DNA of 64,000 nucleotides from Anagrus nilaparvatae. Lineage: Eukaryota; Arthropoda; Insecta; Hymenoptera; Mymaridae. Under the pieces are notes generated by a model. That model was not told where the DNA came from, did not search any database, and saw nothing but the letters and a program-made list of their open reading frames with translations. The stretch lies in contig JAKSXM010000014.1 in the NCBI GenBank assembly GCA_022575985.1, positions 28,644,001-28,708,000 of the forward strand. The letters are read 5' to 3'. Position numbers and translations under genes: made by a program. Positions 35,689 through 47,331 of the stretch are shown here, in pieces; the stretch's first letter is position 1, and every line of letters begins with the position of its first letter.

Positions 35689-36112
35689 CACTGTAAAAAG
35701 TAACTTTCTTAGATTTACAAAAAAAATAGAATTTTTTCGAAAAATTAGTAAACTTTCAAAAAATTTTGTAAATATTCAAAAAAAATCGTAAATTTACTAA
35801 ACTTAGTATATTCTCGAAAAATTTGAGGATTCTCGATTTCTTTTTGTGAATTTACGAAAAAAGTTGTAAATTCACAACTATTTTTCGTAAATTTACAACT
35901 ATTTTTTTAAAATTTTCTAAAAAAAATTGTAAATTATCAATTTTCTTGCGAATTCACAAAAAAAATCGAGAATACTCGAATTTTTTGTTAATATACTAAA
36001 TTTAGTAAATTTACGATTTTTTTCAAATATTTACAAATTTTTCGATTATTTACTAATTTTTCGAAAATGTTCTAATTTTTTTGATAATATAAGAAAGTTA
36101 CTTTTTACAGTG
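35689..36112. mobile_element. Palindromic MITE, TIR CACTGTAAAAAGTA, copy B
   Basis: Full-length relative of 26408-26834 with the same ends and the same internal palindromes. TA is at 35687-35688 and 36113-36114. Ends: CACTGTAAAAAGTAACTTTC and its inverse. Confidence 0.85.
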
Positions 36113-36114
36113 TA

Positions 36115-36853
36115 TGTTTTGGTCTTGGTTAAAAACCTAAGCTCTTCTGGGTATACTTTTAGTTTTTTTTCAAAAATTGGCCATTTTTGTGACCCATAAC
36201 TTTTACTAGAACACGCGGTTAAAAAAATTAGGATACGAAAGTGTATGTATTTAGGTCTTGAATATCTCTATGCCAAAATTCAGCTGTAATACTCAAACTT
36301 AATACTTAAAAAACCGGTTTTTTTTCAATGTAACCTTCGGAAGAATTAAAAACTTATTAGTTATTAGTTTCTAATCCATTTTTCAAACTGATTAATGTAT
36401 AAAAATAAAAAAATTCAACGATAATGGAAATATACAAAGAATGCATATGGATGGAGTTACATATTCTTTGAACTAGGTTTAGTCTAAAAAAATAATGTTA
36501 ATATTTAAAATTTTACGTGTCGATTTCTTTTTAAATACTAAATTAATTTTTAAACCAATATTTATGTAAAATTCCAATTAATAATTAATTTTTTAATTTT
36601 TTATTAAATAATAAAAAACCCAAAGAATTATAAAAAACCTAAGGCTTTTCAGGCACGATCACATATTTATTGAGTATTTTCTGTTTATTAACATTGATGG
36701 GATCCACACTCTCATCATTTGAAAACTATTATTTATTATCACACACCAAGGCAATATAAGCATGGAGAGGCATCGGAATGACCTGGGGACCAAATTCCTC
36801 ATTAATTGGAAAATTTGAAGACTTTTTCGTTTTTTAACCTGATGAACTTTTAA
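36115..36853. other. Intergenic, AT-rich
   Basis: An exact AACCGGTT (about 36312-36319, in AAAACCGGTTTTTT) is the only notable word. CAGGCACGATCACAT near 36650 resembles the ends of the hairpins at 36854 and 36998. Confidence 0.4.
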
Positions 36854-37041
36854 GACACGATTTCATTTGTGTATTGCATACATAGGGTGATCGTGCCTAA
36901 AAAATAAGTTTCAATTAATTTAGTTATTTTCTGGTTATTTTAGATCATTAACCACATTTTGGATGTATTAAATTCAAAACCAATTCATTTTTCACCAGGC
37001 ACGATTTCATCTATGTATTGTATACATAGGGTGATCGTGCC
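36854..37041. repeat. Duplicated 44-nt stem-loop
   Basis: Two near-identical hairpins (36854-36897 and 36998-37041) start 144 bp apart. Each has an outer stem G(G/A)CACGAT/ATCGTGCC, an inner stem built on (C)TATGTAT/ATACATAG around a 2-3-nt loop, and a trailing CTAAAAA. The inner pairing is stronger in the second copy. Transcribed, both could form long hairpins. Confidence 0.65.
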
Positions 37042-37062
37042 TAAAAATATAAGTATCATGTG

Positions 37063-37395
37063 TTATTTTGCAATTCTATGATATTTTGTCGCTGCAAAGT
37101 TTATGCAAAAGCTATGAAATTTATTGCGCGGATAACATTTAGAAGGTTTTTCACCTGTATGAAGCAAAAGTACAAGAATAAACATGCCTTTAGAAATAGC
37201 AGATTGGGCCCAAAAACAATAGGGGTCATTAACTCGATAAAATAAACTCAGTTTTAAAAAATGAAAGCATTCCGTTCGATCGTTTTGGCTATATCGTGTC
37301 CGAAAGGTGTCGATTTTTGCATCCATTAAGGTAGAGCTTCGCTCTATAACGAGTATGATATTTATTTTAACCAAAATTGGTCTAATTTCACTCAA
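37063..37395 (-). pseudogene. Possible C2H2 zinc-finger-like fragment
   Basis: A 110-codon frame whose C-terminal part contains HTGEKPSKC, identical in form to the H-TGEKP-x-x-C linker between C2H2 zinc fingers. It is followed by a spaced F and H but without the second cysteine or a complete C-C-H-H set. The rest has no zinc-finger pattern. It could be a decayed fragment or chance. Confidence 0.2.
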
Positions 37396-38498
37396 TAGAC
37401 AACTTAAGGTTATCCTTTTAACTTTTTTGCGACATTTTCATAATATTTGTGCTCAATGATCTATAAATATTAGCAAAAAATATAAACTGGAGGTTTACGC
37501 CTATGCTATTTGAATAAAAATTGATTTATTTATTTGCTCCATAACTCGGGTTATATGCAAATTTAAAAAAAAGATACAATTTTGTGTTGAACTAAAATAA
37601 ATCTGATAGGAACATTTGTGTGGGCTCTAGGTTCAATTTTTGTGCCAAAAATGATGACAAATTTCAATTTTTTACTATTTCCTTAATAAATTTTTTGATT
37701 CTTAATATTTTTCATTGATTGCAGTTCAGTTTTTGTTAAAAGTCGTGTACTTTATTTTTTTTTTAATACGATTCTAAACCAAGTTATGATGTGGCTTGAT
37801 TTGAACTTTTTTTAGGTTCCAACTTTAGCGCCTTCTCATAATATTTAAAAAAATAAGAAATGTATAATCTTGATTCAAAATTTGAAAACAACAAATTATA
37901 ATTTTATAGAAATTGAGAAATTATTCACAAATTCATACTTCTATAAGCTTTATACACATTTTCAACAAAAGAAAAATCATTTTTACACGACTATAAATAT
38001 AATAATAAAATTAGTATTTTTGGGAAGAGAAATCAATAATTTTGAATTGATTTTTTCATCCATAAATTAATAAATTACTTAAGAAAAAATTGGTACTTTT
38101 TGAGGCTCCCCCTGCCCTCAAGATAATATAAATGAAAAATTCTGCTTAAATTATTTTCTATACATGCTAGAACCGTTTATAGTAGGAAAATTCAAACCTC
38201 ACCTTCTCCAGTTTCGCCTTATGTAATTAATGAACTCGCCCTTATTTGAATCAATTGTTCTTTTAATTATTAAAATGTGAATTCTCATTTTTAAAAGCTT
38301 ATCATATATTTCATAAGGTATGAAAGCTTAATTTTTGCACAGGGATAGTCAAGACCAAAACATACTCACCTTCTAAGAAAATTTTTTTTGCTGTGGGTTC
38401 TGAAAAGATTTAATAAAGTTGGCCAATTTTCTTTAAAATAAAGTGAAAGTTTGAAGCCTCGAAATAGCCTAGACATTCAGTTTAGACTAAAACATACC
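37396..38498. other. AT-rich intergenic DNA
   Basis: No recognised gene; frames such as 37870-38070 are low complexity. Confidence 0.5.
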
Positions 38499-38671
38499 AA
38501 GTTTATATTCAACATTTTTGATATCTGGAAGAGGGGTACGTCGGGCCATCAAAGTTTCTCCGTTTACCCATACCCTAAAATAATATATCCTGTACCACGT
38601 ACCTTAAAACTTTAATGATCTGAAGGGTCGATAGACTTCGATACCTAAAAATGTCAAATATAAACAAAGTG
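38499..38671. repeat. Inverted repeat related to 35502-35685
   Basis: AGTTTATATT..ACATTTTTGA..TATC on the left is inverted on the right as GATACCTAAAAATGTCAAAT and ATAAAC. The inner block GTACGTCGGGCCATCAAAGT faces ACTTTAATGATCTGAAGGGT. Confidence 0.45.
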
Positions 38672-39039
38672 TATTTTCTAAAAATCTATACTATTCCGCC
38701 ATTACTCGATGTTGCACTAATATTTTAATTACTATTTTAAGACTCCCAGCTTACGAGCGGCGAATTTATGAGGGTCCTTTTTGTAGAATTTTAGTAAAAA
38801 ATTTTTCTTTGAAATTCAATAACTTAATTTAATTTTACTTTTTTTAATGTATATATTATTCAAATTTAAGATTTCAATGGTCGAGTTCTTAATTTACGTA
38901 ATAATAAATTTAATTTTAATCTTTCAAATAAAAAAAAAAAAATAAATTAAAATTTTTAGCTAGAAAAGCCATAAATTTTAACTATTAATTTTATTAATAT
39001 CCGGTGTCATGAATGGTGAAATCATTGAAAACTGTTATG

Positions 39040-39835
39040 ATTTTGATTTTTTGATTTTAATTGTAGATTTACCGGGTTTCAAATTTTTCGGACCTAAGCA
39101 ACTCTACGTCGAGATCTTTATAGTCAAGGCGCCAGCAATGTTCAATGCATCCAAAAATTTTAAATTGAGTAATATGGATCAAACCCAATGAATTTTAAAG
39201 GTTTCATCCACATTCCGATGGTCAGTTTTGATAAATTAACGTTATATCGCTCAAAATAACAAATGAATTACAATTTTTTTAAAAATATTGATATTTCAGC
39301 CGAATTTTGGTACACCTTGTAAGTTTTCGGGGTCGCTGATAACGATTCTGAAATTAGATTTTTTAAATTCTAAATGACAGACTCTAAATTTCGCATATTT
39401 AAGTTCTTAACCTCAATTGGTTATTTAAGCTATTTTAAGGTATTTTAAAACAAATGAAGATTCAAATGAGTTTTTTCGACTTGATCACTCATCAAAGCCT
39501 ATGTAAATATAAGTTACATCATTCTGAATTACATCATTCTGAATTTCAAAAATCTGATTTCAAAACCGTCACTAGCGACCCCAAATCAGCTACATTTTTC
39601 AAAAAATGTTATTTTATTGGTTATTTTGAGCGATATAGCTTCAATTACTCAAAATTAACCATTGGAAAATGGATGAAACCTTCGAAATCGCTTTTAGCGA
39701 CTAAAAATACATAAGGATCTTAAGGGTTGGATCCATATTACTCCATTTAAAATTTTTGGATGCATTTAACATTGCTGGAGCATTGCCTACTGGGTTATCC
39801 TGGTAAATCAAAAATCTACTTGTATTTTTGGATAT
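39040..39835. mobile_element. Large near-continuous palindrome (about 350-bp arms)
   Basis: From the outside in, both halves share GATTTACC(G/A)GG, CCAGCAATGTT, ATGCATCCAAAAATTTTAAA, GAGTAATATGGATC, GGTTTCATCCA, TATATCGCTCAAAATAAC and GGGGTCGCT. The right half is inverted relative to the left, and the centre is near 39440. The GGGTCGCTGAT word links it to the MITE at 8917. Frames inside reflect the palindrome, not genes. Confidence 0.7.
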
Positions 39836-42800
39836 TTTTTATTATCGCTATAAATAAAAAATTATGCAGATTTCCCAAATTCTTTAAATACATACCTAAC
39901 AATTTTTCGAATACTTCTCTCGCATTTAACAAAATTTTTAAACTGCATATTACATACTATTGTATTGAGTAGCTTCTGTATGGTGATTCATTAAAAATAC
40001 AGATAAGAGAGATCTCAAATAAAATATAAAACAGTAAAATTATCTTATTGACTTCAAAAATAAAAATTTAATTTAATTATAACAAACGTAACTCTAAAAA
40101 AAGATAAAAAGGTAGTAAGAAAAATGGTCAACATTCAAAAATTATTTACTTTAACCTTTTTATTGAAACAACTGACTGAACAAATATTATCTTTCTGATA
40201 CAGAAAATTGATAATATTCTAATGAAAATTTCAGATTTAAAATTCGACGCCAGATTAAACAACAATAAAAAAATTCTTATTATTCAAACAAAAAAATATA
40301 AATTTTTGTGCCCTAGAAAAAAAAAGAGTTTTAAATTTCAATTTGAATTTCAATTTTTATTATATTTAGGGGATACCTGTGAAGATTTTTTATTACCACC
40401 TGATGAATATTTTAAAATCATTGAAATAGAAAAAATCAATTTCTTTTATTATTCTAAAAATAAATTTGAAAAAATAAAATAGAAAGTGGCATTAACTTTT
40501 GCTAGATTTTAATTTTTGAAATTAGAGAAGTTATTTTTTCTACACTTTCTAAATCTAAATTTATTTAAATCTTGCAGAATTTTTTAATAAATTCTTTAGA
40601 AATTATTTTGTCAAATATTTAAATAAATTCTCAATTTATTGTTTCTAAAGTAATTACTTTACAAATTTTTAACTAAAATCACAATTTTATACTAACTAAT
40701 TTGTAAAACATTCATCCACACACACAGAGATAAAAATAATTTTTTACTATTTACATGAAAATTTGAAGTGTAAACAATATTGTTATTTTTATTTAAACTT
40801 TAAATTAATACATTAAAATATTTCTGTAAATAAAAGTGTATAACAAAAATTCTAAAAATTAATTAAAATTTACAAAAAAAGGTACTGAGTAACAACAAAA
40901 AAAAAATTTAAATAATTATTTACTTATTTTTTCAATAAATCATAAAAATGCATTATTAGATAAAAAAAAAGGTTTTTTAAAAAAAAATTATTTGTATTCT
41001 TTTCTAATACTCAATTTTTTTGTTTTATTTTCATCTGACACATCGCAGGTTAAAAAGTTAGAAAATAAAATAATTTATAATATTACAAAAAAAATATTTT
41101 AGTATACCTATTTTTTATTATAGTTAAAAAAAAAAGTATACCTGAAGTTCTCACGCTTCATAGGATTTATATTGCTCAGGTAATTTTGAATAAATTAACT
41201 ATTAAAAAAAAGATTTTTATCCCTCTTTCTATTTTTTATTATAAGAAGAAAAAAAGTTAATAATTAAAAAAGAAATAATAATTTTAATTACATAAAAAAT
41301 AAAATTTATGTCATTTTAATAATAAAAAAATCACACAAGGGGGTGTTTTTTAAAATTTTTATTACATAGCTAAAAACACAAACGTCCTTGCTTCGTTCTG
41401 ACAGGTGTATCTTCTTCTAAAACTCTTTATTATTTATTTTTTTTTATTTTCTTTCTTCTCTGCTGCTTATATTCTTCTTTTTTTTACAGTAAAAATCTTA
41501 TTATTGTCCATTTCTTATTATTATTCCCTTTTTTACCTGTTCATTATTTTGTACGTGAGCTGAGAATGCTCTGTATATTTAAAATAAAAAAAAATCATTT
41601 ATTCAAACAATGACCATGACAATCTATAATTTTTTTTTTGTTTTTTTTTTTTAGATTTTAAGTAAGCGTAACTAAAAAAATTAATTCTTTTTTGTGTGTA
41701 TATGGGCGGTTCTTCTAAAATTGGGCAAGGTTTCTTATGGGGTTATTCTAAAATTTGTTCCAAAATGCTACTTTTTTTAGTTTTGTAGCCAAAATAGTTC
41801 TTTTATTTGTTTAATTCTCTATTTTTTTTAATACAAAATTTAGATGTTTTTGAGAATATTTTCTATAGAATTAAATTCTGATGCCAAAAATTTAAATTCA
41901 AACTAAGAACTTGGGAGGAATTCGAAAAATAGATTTTAAAATTCCAAAAATTTGAATTTCACCCAAATATAATGTTTTACTTACTCTAATACCAGTGAAT
42001 TATTTTTAAAAATGTTTATCCTGTAGCAAGATTGTGTATTCTGCAACTATGTTCAGAGGAAAGGGGCCAATTTTCAAAAAATACTTGTTAAAAGCAGAGA
42101 ATTTTCAAAAATATCTAAAAAACATATAAAATCAATGTTCTGAAAGGAACTATTACCCTTTGCTGCAATTGTGATTTTTCGTTAATCAATTAGCGGAATT
42201 TCGGTAACAGTAAACAGAATTTCGCTTGTGGCTAGTGGAAGTTTTAGTCATGCTTAAATGATTGCAAATGACTTGAAATGTAAAGAAAATTGAAAAAAAT
42301 GTTTTTGAAATCGTTTCAGCATTACTAAAAATTTCACTTGCCACAAGTGGTTAATATTGGGTTAAAAATTTACCTTTGAGAAACAAAGTATCCTTATATC
42401 TCAGTATTAAAAAAACTGTCTTAAATATAAAAAACATAAAATTATATACCTAAAAACCGAGCTAAAAATCCAAAAATTAGAAAAAAAACACCGGTTTTTA
42501 ACTGCACAAAACACTATCAGACTGCTGGGCTTATATCTTATTTAAATTGCTTGAAAATTTAGCCTAATAGTATCAAAAATACTTGATATCCTACTCTCCC
42601 CAAACCTCCCTCACTAAACACACCAACCCAATAAAAAAACAATCCATAAAAAAAGCATATAAAAAATTCACAATCATTTAAATAATTTATGATAAAATAA
42701 ATCTAATATAAAAAAATTTGTTTTTTTAAATAAATAAATAAAATGCATTACAATCAGTCAAGGTCACACATTATTATAAAAATTTTTATACTTATAATAT

Positions 42801-43560
42801 CAAAGGTCTCTCTCTCTCTGCATTCAACACATAAACATCATAATATACTTTATCAATTAAAAATTCTAAACATTATAAATAAATAATTAAATAAAAAAAA
42901 ATTTTTTTTTTTTTATAAGCTTTTTTTTTTTTAATACGTAACAGTATTAAGTGCAATATAGAATGATGTATTTATTTATAATTATAATTAAAAAAAAAAA
43001 TGACACAATATTATTTATGTAAGTTATTTTATTAGCCATATAATAATTTTTTAAAATCTATGAATAAATAATGAGATTAGAGAAAAAAAAATGTTTTTAT
43101 CTAAAAAAAATTCAAAATAGTTCGTATATTTATTTTTTTAATAATTTTTTCATCTCGCACTTTAATTATAACGGTTTGGGTTTTTTAAAAAAATGTAATT
43201 TTATATAAATATAAACCTGATTAACTGATTTAATTAAACATTTAAATCATAAGATTTACAACTAATGATTAAATTAAAAAAAAAATGTGTGTTATATAAA
43301 AAGCTTTAATGATGACTTTATTTTTTTTTTTTCTAATATGTAATCAGTAAATTAATACCAGATTTATTTAAATTATGTTATACTTTCTTACATTTTACCT
43401 CGATTAAAAATTAATAATATTTACTATATATATTACTATTTAACCTTGATTTGTAAATAAACAATATTTTATTTAACTTCGTTTAATATTCTGTGAATCA
43501 GTAAAGTCGATTATTTTTTTTTTAGTCTTGTTTGTTATTGTTTTGGTTTTTAATGTAAGG
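39836..43560. other. AT-rich noncoding DNA
   Basis: No gene found. Long A/T runs and a (TC)n tract at 42810-42822. The 86-codon frame at 40222-40482 is lysine/phenylalanine-rich and unrecognised, as expected from this composition. Confidence 0.5.
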
Positions 43561-44400
43561 TGAAATTTTGAATATATAGTTGTATTTCAGGAAATTTTTA
43601 AGGTGTAGAATGAAACCTGTTATAGGAGTCATTCATTGAAGATGTAAACCGGTACACGTGATTTAAATCCTTGCTAAATTATTTTTACTTTTAGGTGCTT
43701 TTGAACTCTTGGTAAAAAAAGTTTCATTAAAATGACAGAATTTTTGGGGTAAGGGGGTTTCTAGGCGGATTTTTACCAAAAATTATGATTTGGTTTACAA
43801 ATTGCACAAAACTAAAACATCAGAAAATTTTTACAAAATTAAAAAAGTTGATTTACTAAAAATATTAGCGAAATTCTTTAATTTTTATACTTATGTAGTT
43901 GTTATTAGTCTTAATATTTTTCTTATTTCAATTGATTTTGTATTATTTTTTAGGGATATTCGTTCAAAATTAGAGGGGTTTTTTTAGTATATATTTTTTT
44001 TTAATATTACGGTGTGCACTTTAATTTCTAAAAAGGAATTCTAAATTTAATTCTCGTCGAAACAAATCACTACTTTTTAAGTTTAAAAAAAGCTTCTTTT
44101 TTCAGGGCAAAAGCTCTAAAAAGCTCTCAGAACAACTAAAAATTTCCTTTTACCAGCCAACAACTCTCTCCTTAAAAACGTCAATTCACTTTTTACAAAT
44201 CATATCACAAGAATAAAAAAAATAGTCACTAAAGAATCATTTCGCTATCCAAAAGATCCCATTCGCACAACTGACAACGAAAAAGAATTTTTTCGTACAA
44301 TAAAAAAAAAGGCTTAAACCTCCCAAAACAAAAAAAAAGTAAAAAAAATGTATATTTCGGACATTATGGACCACACTTACATATCGTTTTGATCATTATT
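43561..44400 (+). promoter_or_regulatory. grh: grainyhead upstream flank with two Grh-type motifs
   Basis: AACCTGTT at 43614-43621 and AACCGGTA at 43647-43654 (followed by the E-box CACGTG at 43655-43660) sit 26 bp apart, about 1 kb upstream of the likely 5' UTR. The rest is AT-rich. Confidence 0.3.
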
Positions 44401-45082
44401 TATGTTGTGAGATGCTGGAAGAATAATAATAAAAGAGTGGGAGATATGGTGGGAGGGATATATAGTTTTTGATCTGTTCGGTGTGTAAACCAATGCGGCC
44501 ATATTGTATCTCGCGCGCGCTCAGAAAACCGAGTAAAGAAATCTTTCTCTTCTTCTTCTCTCTGTTAGTGTCTCTGCGTAAATTCGTTACCGATCATGTA
44601 ATATTCACTCTCTTCATATTGGTACCGATTTTTAAGAAAACCAGCAGAATAAAGTTTTAAGAAACAAGTGTTATAGAAAAGATAGAAAAGTGCAAGTGAT
44701 ATTTAATAAAAGCTTTTTAGAATATCTGGTTTTTTTTTTACATAATATTTTGTTATTATTATACGTGGGAGGGAGTATAACATAGAGAAGAGAGCCGGCG
44801 TGTTGTTGGAGACTGGTTAAACCGGCTATAAGAGTGAACCTGTACGACCGGTATTATTGAGGTAGGCTTTCGCTAATTTCGGAACATTTTTTTTTTCTAT
44901 TACTGTTTGTTATTGTTATTTGTTTTTGTTATTATTTACTATAACGTCTGCTCAGCTGATTATTACCGGTATTTGAATCGATCATTTTTTATAACCAGTT
45001 GTTTGAACTAATGTCATGTATATGAATGAGCTACAGCCTATTTGGCTGAGGAACCAATTACTTCCTCAACATTTATTTTATA
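44401..45082 (+). promoter_or_regulatory. grh: Likely grainyhead promoter and 5' UTR
   Basis: A less AT-rich block with CpGs (TCGCGCGCGCTCAG at 44511-44524). A TATA-like GGATATATAG is at 44457-44465 and pyrimidine-rich sequence follows. CTCAGAA at about 44520 could act as an initiator. Between here and the start codon lie further Grh-type words: GACTGGTT (44811), AACCGGCT (44820), GACCGGTA (44846), TACCGGTA (44964) and AACCAGTT (44993). The exact transcription start is not determinable by eye, and further upstream noncoding exons are possible. Confidence 0.4.
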
Positions 45083-45145
45083 ATGTCAACTTGTACGGAG
45101 GATGCTGAAACACAATTACATCGTATGCAAGACGATCTTTCACCG
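45083..45145 (+). CDS. grh: Grainyhead, coding exon 1
   Basis: It encodes 21 residues, MSTCTEDAETQLHRMQDDLSP, here the assumed N-terminus (first 20: MSTCTEDAETQLHRMQDDLS). An in-frame TGA lies 12 codons upstream and the ATG has A at -3, which supports this start. The donor CCG|GTTAGT follows directly; reading on gives only A/T-rich intron. The phase is 0 and matches the acceptor of exon 2. CACCGGTT (45141-45148), a Grh-type motif, spans the exon/intron junction. The N-terminus of Grh varies by isoform in other insects, so alternative first exons are likely. Confidence 0.65.
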
Positions 45146-46858
45146 GTTAGTATTTATAAATCTTTTAAAAAAAAATTTTTTTTTTTGGTCCATGGCGCCA
45201 TTACTTTTGTTGCAAAAATATTCTTTTTAAGCGTCCATATTGGTTATATGGGAGATAAAAAAGAAGATGAAGGAGAAGAACTAAAAAAATTAAAAAAAAA
45301 AAAGAGGTGGAGGATATTTTATAAGGAGGAGAAAAGAAGACGTGGCTCCAAACTAACAAAAATCTTTATTGCTCTCCTCTTTACTTTTTTTAACTCCTTC
45401 TTTTCTTAACTTTTTTTTTATACCCAAAATTTCCAATCTCAGTTATAATACCCCTCTAAAAAGTTACAAAAAAAAAGGATTGTGTAACACATATACTTTA
45501 CTTACACTACTTAAAAAAATACCTATTTTTTTTTTTTTAACTTTCACTTTAGAATTTTTTTTTTACATACTTGATTTAACAATATAATAAAAATATTAAA
45601 ACACGTGTTAAATAAATAAAACTTACGAAATGCATTTAATGGTCTAAATAAATTCATTTTAATTTCCGTATTAAATTATTCAATTTTTTTAAATAATAAA
45701 TTAAACAATATTTTACGATTTAAAAAAAAAAATTCATGAATAATTTATGCAAATATTTATCTTCTCAGTTTCTTAAAAGATAATAATAAAAAAAAATTTT
45801 TTTTCAAATAAAAAGTGTTAATTATGGTCATTTATTTCAAAAAAAAAATAATCGCGTGAGTTTATTAATAAGAAGAGCAAAAGAGAATTTTATACATACG
45901 AAGGGCAAATATTAAAAAATTTTATATCGCACGTATAAAAATCTTTTTTTTTATGATCAAACATGTATGAGACAACCTGATCATGTCATATAATAAAATT
46001 GATGTTTAATATTTATAAACATTTACATAGATCCTTATCAAAATATTCAATGTCTTATCATCTATAAAAAACTATTTTTTTTAATAATATTTAATGACAC
46101 TGCAGAAAGAAAAAAATCCATTTCAAAAATCATACTTTTTTAAAAGAAATTTTAATTCTCAAAAAAAAAAATCTCGTTAAAAAGAGACACAAATGGCGCG
46201 TACTTTTTTAAATATGTGTAGATGTGTTATCGAATGACCGATCACATATTATAGACGTAAGAGCACACTTACATATATTTTTTTACTTTGACTCATACTT
46301 ATAAAAAATTTTTTATTATTACTACTTAAATATTACTTACATATTCATTTTTTTTTTTAGTCAGTTAGTTATTAATTATTATTTTTTATAAATATTCTGC
46401 GCGTGCGTTATTAAACAATTTTTATCGTTTTTCAATGTAATTTTTTTACACTTTAAATAATACTTTTATATATTTCCTTTACATAAATAATAATACACTT
46501 TTTTTTACAGTGTATATATTTTTTTATACAGACAGGTTGTTCAAAAAAAAATTTTTTTTTTACGATCCTTTTTTTTTTTTAAAGAGATGAGAATTACGTA
46601 ATAATAACACTGAAGAATATAAGTTCCTTTAATTATTTATTCAATATAAACATACAATAATAATGTATAAACCGTCGGTCATTTTTATGAATAATACGCG
46701 TGAGACTCTTAAAAAATATAGCAAAAAAATCTTTTATGTTTTTTTGCATTTAAAATGCGCGGGAGGGATTTTTTTCGAGTCTGAAATATTGTAAAGAATT
46801 TTTTTTTGTTTCTATTCTAACAAAAAAAAGAATGTATTTTTTTAAAATTATGTTTTAG
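45146..46858 (+). other. grh: grainyhead intron 1 (1713 bp)
   Basis: AT-rich intron between GTTAGT and TTATGTTTTAG. It contains A/T homopolymers and no repeat family or additional exon that I could recognise. Frames at 45083-45409 and 45369-45587 are read-through or low complexity. Confidence 0.6.
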
Positions 46859-47331
46859 ATTGAAGAGACTCCAGTCTCCCCGTCATCATCGAGCCAGCAG
46901 CATCAACAAACCGAACGAGATCAAGTGCTGCTGGCTACGATGCAACCAGTAAACGTAATAGATTTACAACCAAAATATCACCATCACAATCATCACCATA
47001 CAAAATATAACAATCACAATCATCACCATCATCATCACCAAAAAGATGAGCAAGTTGATAGTCCACCAGAACATAAAATGATCGATTTAATATATAACGA
47101 TGGTGTTAAAACTGTTATGTACACACATGATAAAGAAATAATATATGAAAACGAAGCTGATAGAGTGCAAGTTGTTGAATATCCGCCACCACCGCCATCG
47201 CCACCTTCTGTACCTGTTAATTGTGTTAATAGACAACCTACCACTGTACTTGTTTTATCTGAACTTGTCACTAACTCAAATCAACATTTAGCCATTCCTC
47301 TAGAAACTACTATCAGGTCACTTAGTAATGG
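46859..47331 (+). CDS. grh: Grainyhead, coding exon 2
   Basis: Grainyhead is a CP2/Grh-family transcription factor controlling epidermal barrier genes, wound repair and neural progenitors. This exon (residues about 22-178) contains VNVIDL (about 52-57), which resembles the NVLDL stretch of fly Grh. It then has a histidine-rich segment (about 62-81) and MIDLIYNDGVKTVMY (about 95-109), close to the conserved IDLIYNDG-KTV-Y element of insect Grh. That last match is the best evidence for identity. A proline run (PPPPPSPP, about 130-137) follows. Acceptor TTTTAG and donor G|GTAAGT are both good; the exon starts in phase 0 and ends with two bases of a codon. Its composition is much less AT-rich than the introns. 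Confidence 0.85.

Noticed and set aside
47035..47271. 78-codon minus-strand frame
   Set aside because: Antisense to grainyhead exon 2.
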